DNA of 9,976 nt from an uncultured Collinsella sp. (GTDB taxonomy: Bacteria > Actinomycetota > Coriobacteriia > Coriobacteriales > Coriobacteriaceae): contig CABUUE010000041.1 in the NCBI GenBank assembly GCA_902494685.1, positions 1 to 9,976 on the forward strand, given 5' to 3'. Position 1 is the first letter of the stretch; each line of letters starts with the position of its first letter. Made by a program: the position numbers and the translations under genes. The notes below the pieces were generated by a model that was given only the letters and a program-made list of their open reading frames with translations, was not told where the DNA came from and did no database searches. This document shows, one piece after another, positions 6,732-9,976 of this stretch.

Positions 6732-7309
6732 TACTCATCGCCTCCCTTCGGGGCGTCGGCGGCAGCGGCGTCGTCCTCGGCCTCGAGCTCGCGAGCGAGC
6801 TGGTCGACGACGGCCTTGCGCTTACGGGGACGACGGGCGTAGAGGTCAGCCGTCGTGGGCTCTGCAGGCTCGGGCTCCGGCTCTGCAGCAGTCTCGGGCT
6901 CGGCAGCGGCATCGGCGGACCCGGCGTCGGTGCCCTCGGTCGCAGGCTCCTCGGCAGCATTCTCGCCCCCAGCAGCACCCTCGCTCGCGGCCTTCTCGGC
7001 GGCAAGGCGGGCACGGCGCTCGGCAAAGGTCTCCTTCTTTGCGGGTGCAGCCGTCCCGGCGGCATCCTCGTCCGCATCGGAATCGTCATCGACGGCAGCC
7101 TTCTTGGGCTTGACCGGAGCCGAAGCAGCCTCGCTTACCGGATCGATGATCTCGGACTGAACAACGGCCGTCATCTTTTCCTGCGTCTCGCGGAACTGAC
7201 GAATGGCACGGCCGATCGTGCGGCCCATCTGTGGGAGCTTATCCGGGCCAAACAGCAAAAAGCCGAAGACCACGATGATCGCGAGCTCACCCTCTCCAAT
7301 ACCAAACAC
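6731..7309 (-). CDS. tatA: Sec-independent protein translocase subunit TatA with long acidic tail
   Basis: TatA forms the variable-size part of the Tat translocase. From the GTG at 7307-7309 the product is 192 aa: MFGIGEGELA, a single membrane helix (about 6-20), the hinge FGPDKLP at 20-26, and an amphipathic helix (GRTIGRAIRQF, about 29-39). FGP is the TatA rather than TatB pattern. From about residue 57 the protein is a low-complexity Ala/Glu/Asp/Pro tail with basic patches such as RRPRKRK, making it roughly twice the usual TatA length. A longer reading to 7354 adds 15 residues with no resemblance to TatA and no ribosome site. TatA begins the cluster, and its stop overlaps the tatC start. 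No tatB is adjacent; it may lie elsewhere or be absent. Confidence 0.92.
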   Translation of the reverse strand: MFGIGEGELAIIVVFGFLLFGPDKLPQMGRTIGRAIRQFRETQEKMTAVVQSEIIDPVSEAASAPVKPKKAAVDDDSDADEDAAGTAAPAKKETFAERRARLAAEKAASEGAAGGENAAEEPATEGTDAGSADAAAEPETAAEPEPEPAEPTTADLYARRPRKRKAVVDQLARELEAEDDAAAADAPKGGDE

Positions 7310-7313
7310 ACAT

Positions 7314-7320
7314 ACCTCCA
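7314..7320 (-). promoter_or_regulatory. Ribosome binding site supporting the GTG start of tatA
   Basis: On the minus strand TGGAGGT is followed by ATGT and then GTG TTT GGT. The ATG in between is in another frame. This is the best ribosome site in the area, and it places the start where the conserved MFGIG N-terminus begins. Confidence 0.7.
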
Positions 7321-7384
7321 AGGCTCGATGTGAGTCGAGCCCGCACCGCGCCATTCGGCCGGAACTCGTCTATTCATTCGGTCA

Positions 7385-7390
7385 AGTATA
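7385..7390 (-). promoter_or_regulatory. Possible -10 box (TATACT) of the tat-hyp-topA cluster
   Basis: TATACT lies about 75 nt before the tatA start, directly after the hairpin at 7391-7418, so any -35 box would fall inside the hairpin. The same CTATACTT string occurs upstream of the aminotransferase gene (TATACT at 9190-9195). No convincing -35 is seen at either site. Confidence 0.35.
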
Positions 7391-7418
7391 GCGCCCGGAC
7401 GCCAAAACGTCCGAGCGC
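7391..7418 (-). terminator. Hairpin after the STAS gene, probable terminator
   Basis: GCGCCCGGACG (7391-7401) and CGTCCGAGCGC (7408-7418) form an 11-bp stem with one mismatch and a 6-nt loop. It lies 45 nt past the STAS gene stop on the minus strand. No T-tract follows, so termination may be partial and allow read-through into tatA. A smaller stem around the CCCTTTTGGGG at 7445-7455 lies closer to the stop. Confidence 0.5.
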
Positions 7419-7462
7419 ATCACAAACATATGCCAAACGGCACGCCCTTTTGGGGGCAAAGA

Positions 7463-7777
7463 TTATGCCGCCGTGATCGAAATCTCCTGGTCGACGCCCA
7501 GCAGCTGAACCACGCGCATCACCTGGGGCTGCACATTAGTGCAGCTAAAGCGCTTACCGTGGTCGACCGCGTGGTGCGCGGCGCCCACGAGCACGCCAAT
7601 GCCCGTCGAATCGATGTAGCTCACCTGGGCAAAATCGAGCTCAACGGCCTCAGTGGGCTGCTCGAGCGCCAGGTCGATAGCATTGCGCAGGCTATCGGCG
7701 TTAGAGATATCGATCTCGCCGGTTACCTTAATGGTGTAGATCTCCGGCGTGGGGTTGGTGGAAATACCCAAATCCAT
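7463..7777 (-). CDS. STAS-domain protein, anti-sigma factor antagonist type
   Basis: The 104-aa product is a single STAS domain as in SpoIIAA and RsbV, which release a sigma factor by binding its anti-sigma kinase when dephosphorylated. The sequence shows VTGEIDISNAD at 18-28 and the core YIDSTGIGVLVGA, where Ser57 follows Asp56 and is the expected phosphorylation site. The start ATG has AAGGAG 7 nt upstream. No RsbW-like kinase, PP2C phosphatase or sigma factor is adjacent, so its partner must be encoded elsewhere. It lies 66 nt after the aminotransferase gene and may be transcribed with it or from a weak promoter in the gap (TACTAT at 7809-7814). The precise role (general stress, cell wall, other) cannot be told. 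Confidence 0.85.
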   Translation of the reverse strand: MDLGISTNPTPEIYTIKVTGEIDISNADSLRNAIDLALEQPTEAVELDFAQVSYIDSTGIGVLVGAAHHAVDHGKRFSCTNVQPQVMRVVQLLGVDQEISITAA

Positions 7778-7843
7778 GTATACGCTCCTTTACGTATCGA
7801 AAGTGCGGATAGTACTGGGCGCGGACTTGCGGGGCCCTAGGCG

Positions 7844-9148
7844 TTAGGCGCGCTCGGCACGAGCAAGCTCGGCAGCGACAAGCTTAACGGCCAGCACCAG
7901 CACGTCGAGCGCGGCCTCCAGGTCCTCGACCGTGGGATAGCTCGGCGCAATACGGATGTTGGTATCGCGCGGATCCTTGCCATAGGGCCAGGTGGCACCG
8001 GCCGGCGTGAGCTTGACGCCCAGGTCGGCGCAAAGCGCGGCGACCTTCTGGGCCGAGCCCTCGGGACCATCGAAGCTTACAAAGTAGCCGCCGCGGGGGT
8101 GCGTCCAGGTGGCACAGCCCGTATCGCCCAGGCCCTCGGTGAGCTTGCGCTCAACGGCCTCAAAGCGCGGACGCAGGAACTCGGCATGCTTTTTCATGTG
8201 CTCCTTGACCGCCTCGATGGTGGGAAGGAAGCGCACGTGGCGCAGCTGGTTGAGCTTGTCGGCGCTGATGAGGCCGGCCTTCAGGCGCTTGGAGAACTCG
8301 GCGATGACCGCGGGGCTCGCACCGATGAAGCCGATGCCGGCGCCCGGGAAGGTAATCTTGGACGTCGAGGCAAAAGCCACCACGCGGTCCTCGGTGCCCG
8401 CCGCGCGAGCGAGGTCGAAGATATTGGCGAGCTCGTCGGTCTCGTCGTACAGGTCGTGCACGCAGTAGGCGTTGTCCCAGAAGATGCGGAAATCGGGCGC
8501 GGCCGTGGGCATCTCGACCAGGCGACGCACGGTGTCCTCGCTAAAGGTGATGCCCGTGGGGTTGGAATACTTGGGCACGCACCAGATGCCCTTGATGGAG
8601 TCGGCGGCGGCAACCAGACGCTCGACCTCGTCCATGTCGGGGCCGTTGTCGGTCATCGCGACGGGGACATTCTCGATACCCAGGTCGGCGGTGATGCCAA
8701 AGTGACGGTCGTAGCCGGGAACAGGGCACAGGAACTTGACTTTCTTGCCGTCGTGCGCGGCCTCGTAAGCCTCCCAAGGCTCGCTGCCGCACGAACCGCA
8801 GCGCCAAAACATGCCGGCGATATCGTGCTCGATCAGAAGGCTCGACGAACCCAGTACGAGCGTCTGCTCGGCAGGGCAACCCAGGAACTCCCCCGCCAGC
8901 TTGCGTGCCGAGGGAATGCCCTCAAAGCAACCGTAGTTTGAGCAGTCGACGTTGCCGTCGTGCAGATCGGCATCGGCATTGAGGATATCGAGCATGGGTC
9001 GAGAGATGTCCACCTGGGAGGGCGACGGCTTGCCGCGGGCCATGTCGAGCGCCAGGCCCTTGGCCTTGACCTCGGCGACCTCGGCTTTGAGCGCCTCGAT
9101 GGCGGCATCGAGTTCGGTGGTTTCCATCTTCTGGTAGATCGTCTGCAT
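7844..9148 (-). CDS. Aspartate aminotransferase, subgroup Ic (PLP-dependent)
   Basis: The 434-aa product is a fold-type I PLP enzyme resembling the subgroup Ic aspartate aminotransferases known from actinobacteria, which interconvert aspartate and 2-oxoglutarate with oxaloacetate and glutamate. Landmarks are MARGKPSPSQVD at 36-47, SNYGCFEGIPSAR at 70-82, LGSSSLL at 99-105, CPVPGYDRHFGIT at 141-153, KYSNPTG with Asn196, FWDNAY with Asp225, and the PLP lysine Lys264 in FASTSKITF. Arg399 in NIRIAPS should bind the substrate carboxylate. The ATG at 9146-9148 has a modest AAAGG about 9 nt upstream; Met8 has no ribosome site. A TATACT lies about 42 nt upstream. Substrate preference is inferred from the family; a broader amino-acid range is possible. 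Confidence 0.88.
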   Translation of the reverse strand: MQTIYQKMETTELDAAIEALKAEVAEVKAKGLALDMARGKPSPSQVDISRPMLDILNADADLHDGNVDCSNYGCFEGIPSARKLAGEFLGCPAEQTLVLGSSSLLIEHDIAGMFWRCGSCGSEPWEAYEAAHDGKKVKFLCPVPGYDRHFGITADLGIENVPVAMTDNGPDMDEVERLVAAADSIKGIWCVPKYSNPTGITFSEDTVRRLVEMPTAAPDFRIFWDNAYCVHDLYDETDELANIFDLARAAGTEDRVVAFASTSKITFPGAGIGFIGASPAVIAEFSKRLKAGLISADKLNQLRHVRFLPTIEAVKEHMKKHAEFLRPRFEAVERKLTEGLGDTGCATWTHPRGGYFVSFDGPEGSAQKVAALCADLGVKLTPAGATWPYGKDPRDTNIRIAPSYPTVEDLEAALDVLVLAVKLVAAELARAERA

Positions 9149-9189
9149 GGGTGCGACCTTTCGCGAAGCGGGACGTTGCAGTTCGTCTA

Positions 9190-9195
9190 AGTATA
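9190..9195 (-). promoter_or_regulatory. Possible -10 box (TATACT) of the aminotransferase gene
   Basis: TATACT lies 42 nt before the aminotransferase start within the 149-nt divergent region 9149-9297. The -35 region is G+C-rich (TTGCGGCGG is too close). The remainder of this region holds a small inverted repeat (ACGGC 9212-9216 and GCCGT 9222-9226), which could serve either divergent gene; nothing else stands out. Confidence 0.35.
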
Positions 9196-9286
9196 GACCG
9201 CCACCGCCGCAACGGCATGAAGCCGTGATAGATTAAGTTCATCGCAATGAATTATGAATCGCCGCGCATGCCGGCGTGGGGCGCCC

Positions 9287-9293
9287 AAGGAGG
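9287..9293 (+). promoter_or_regulatory. Strong ribosome binding site setting the start at 9298
   Basis: AAGGAGG lies 4 nt before the ATG at 9298. An in-frame ATG at 9247 would add 17 residues but has no ribosome site, and this AAGGAGG would then be inside the coding region. The shorter start is preferred. Confidence 0.75.
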
Positions 9294-9297
9294 CACT

Positions 9298-9552
9298 ATG
9301 GAATACGGATCGTTCCAGGCCGAGGAATTCGGCGACCTGCAGCGCCTGGTCGACGGGCTGTTTTACGACCGCCGCGCCATCGACCGCCTGGATCTGATCG
9401 TACAGGCCGAGATCTTGGACCTGGCGCCCGATCTCATGGAAATCGTGAACCTTTTGCCGCCCGGTTACTACGACCGCCAGTCACTTTGCGACCAGCTCAA
9501 CTCCGCCTTGGCCGCCCACGGCTGGGGCGCCGTCTACGGCACCGTGGAATAA
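9298..9552 (+). CDS. Small protein of unknown function (84 aa)
   Basis: The product is 84 aa with no signal peptide and no membrane segment. It is acidic and mostly helical in appearance, with LVDGLFYDRRAIDRLDLIV at about 18-36, an APDLMEIVNLLPPGYYDR stretch at 43-60, and a C-terminal half that looks like a compact fold (SLCDQLNSALAAHGWGAVYG). The strong ribosome site, the codon choice matching its neighbours and the dedicated terminator downstream all support a real gene. I do not recognise a family. It diverges from the aminotransferase gene and converges on nhaA, so the context says little about its role. Confidence 0.75.
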   Translation: MEYGSFQAEEFGDLQRLVDGLFYDRRAIDRLDLIVQAEILDLAPDLMEIVNLLPPGYYDRQSLCDQLNSALAAHGWGAVYGTVE

Positions 9553-9583
9553 ACCTAGTCATTTAAGAACGTCCCCATTGACT

Positions 9584-9621
9584 AAAACGCCGCTTGTGAT
9601 GGTGTCCACAGGCGGCGTTTT
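9584..9621. terminator. Bidirectional intrinsic terminator between the 84-aa gene and nhaA
   Basis: AAAACGCCGCTTGTG (9584-9598) pairs with CACAGGCGGCGTTTT (9607-9621), a 15-bp stem including one G-U pair, with an 8-nt loop. The ends give TTTT on both strands, as expected of a terminator used in both directions. It lies 31 nt after one stop and 17 nt after the other. Confidence 0.85.
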
Positions 9622-9638
9622 CAAACTTGTATATGCTT

Positions 9639-9976
9639 TTACTTGTCTTTGGGCGCGGGGTGTTTGCAGACCACACTCATGTAGATCATACCGAGCACGG
9701 CAGCGGTGACCGAACCGGCAAGGATGGCGGCCTTGGCGGCCAGGACCTCAAACTGGGCCGTCGGGAAGGCAAGGCCGCTGATGAGGATCGACATGGTGAA
9801 GCCGATGCCGCCCAGAATGCCCACACCGGCAATCATGTGCCGGTTAACGTTATGCGGCAGCTCGCAGACCCTAAACTTAACCAGGGCAAACGTCATGCCA
9901 AAGATACCAATCGGCTTGCCCAGCAGCATGCCAAAGTACACGCCGAGCGTCACCGGGTCGGTGAGTAGCGTGCTCA
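9639..9976 (-). CDS. nhaA: Na+/H+ antiporter NhaA, C-terminal part (N-terminus outside window)
   Basis: NhaA exchanges protons for internal sodium in the cytoplasmic membrane to control pH and sodium. The 111 residues seen are the C-terminal quarter to third. LLTDPVTLGVYFGMLLGKPIG carries the lysine equivalent to Lys300 of E. coli NhaA, and GVGILGGIGFTMSILISGLAF matches membrane segment XI. A last hydrophobic segment follows before a short tail ending in KHPAPKDK. The frame stays open to the right edge, so a GTG at 9951-9953 is internal and not a start. The stop is TAA at 9639-9641, next to the terminator at 9584-9621. Confidence 0.92.
   Translation of the reverse strand, partial: STLLTDPVTLGVYFGMLLGKPIGIFGMTFALVKFRVCELPHNVNRHMIAGVGILGGIGFTMSILISGLAFPTAQFEVLAAKAAILAGSVTAAVLGMIYMSVVCKHPAPKDK

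Noticed and set aside
5472..6842. Plus-strand open frame of 456 codons opposite hypA and tatC
   Set aside because: It lies opposite unmistakable hypA, tatC and the 3' part of tatA, and its translation is low-complexity and charged, without a fold signature.
8099..8941. Plus-strand frame of 280 codons opposite the aminotransferase
   Set aside because: The minus frame carries all the PLP-enzyme motifs; the plus product is Gly/Ala/His-rich with no motif.
1..9976. CRISPR array, tRNA, phage or insertion sequence
   Set aside because: No regularly spaced direct repeats, cloverleaf, integrase or transposase frame was seen; the gene content is chromosomal housekeeping.

Overview
The window looks like a chromosomal segment of a Collinsella-like member of the Coriobacteriia (Actinomycetota). 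This rests on high G+C, the kind of proteins seen (archaeal-type topoisomerase I with zinc ribbons and a Lys-rich tail, subgroup Ic aspartate aminotransferase, TatA with a long acidic tail) and strong AGGAG-type ribosome binding sites. The genus is inferred from family resemblance; no search was run. No phage, transposase, CRISPR array, tRNA or rRNA was seen.

Layout. Positions 1-807 (minus) hold the N-terminal part of a serine hydrolase of beta-lactamase fold with a twin-arginine lipoprotein signal; it runs off the left edge. Positions 991-2031 (plus) encode a zinc-ribbon, single-pass membrane protein with a large acidic outer domain. Positions 2052-2161 carry two hairpins: a 17-bp perfect inverted repeat and a G+C-rich terminator-like stem. 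Positions 7309 down to 2183 (minus) form a compact cluster, tatA-tatC-hypA-hypB-topA. The first two genes overlap by one base, hypA follows after 6 nt, and hypB and topA follow after about 55 nt each. Upstream on the same strand are a STAS anti-sigma-factor-antagonist-like gene (7463-7777) and an aspartate aminotransferase (7844-9148). Divergent from these is an 84-aa protein of unknown function (9298-9552, plus). A T-flanked bidirectional terminator (9584-9621) separates it from the 3' end of nhaA (minus), which runs off the right edge.

How the genes work together. TatA and TatC form the core of the twin-arginine translocase, which exports folded proteins. HypA and HypB deliver nickel to [NiFe]-hydrogenase. 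Their close packing suggests maturation and export of a nickel enzyme, although no hydrogenase subunit lies in the window. The serine hydrolase at the left edge is a plausible local Tat client. Most genes are ordinary housekeeping. The points most worth checking are the archaeal-type topoisomerase, the tat-hyp linkage, the inverted-repeat element and the uncharacterised membrane protein.
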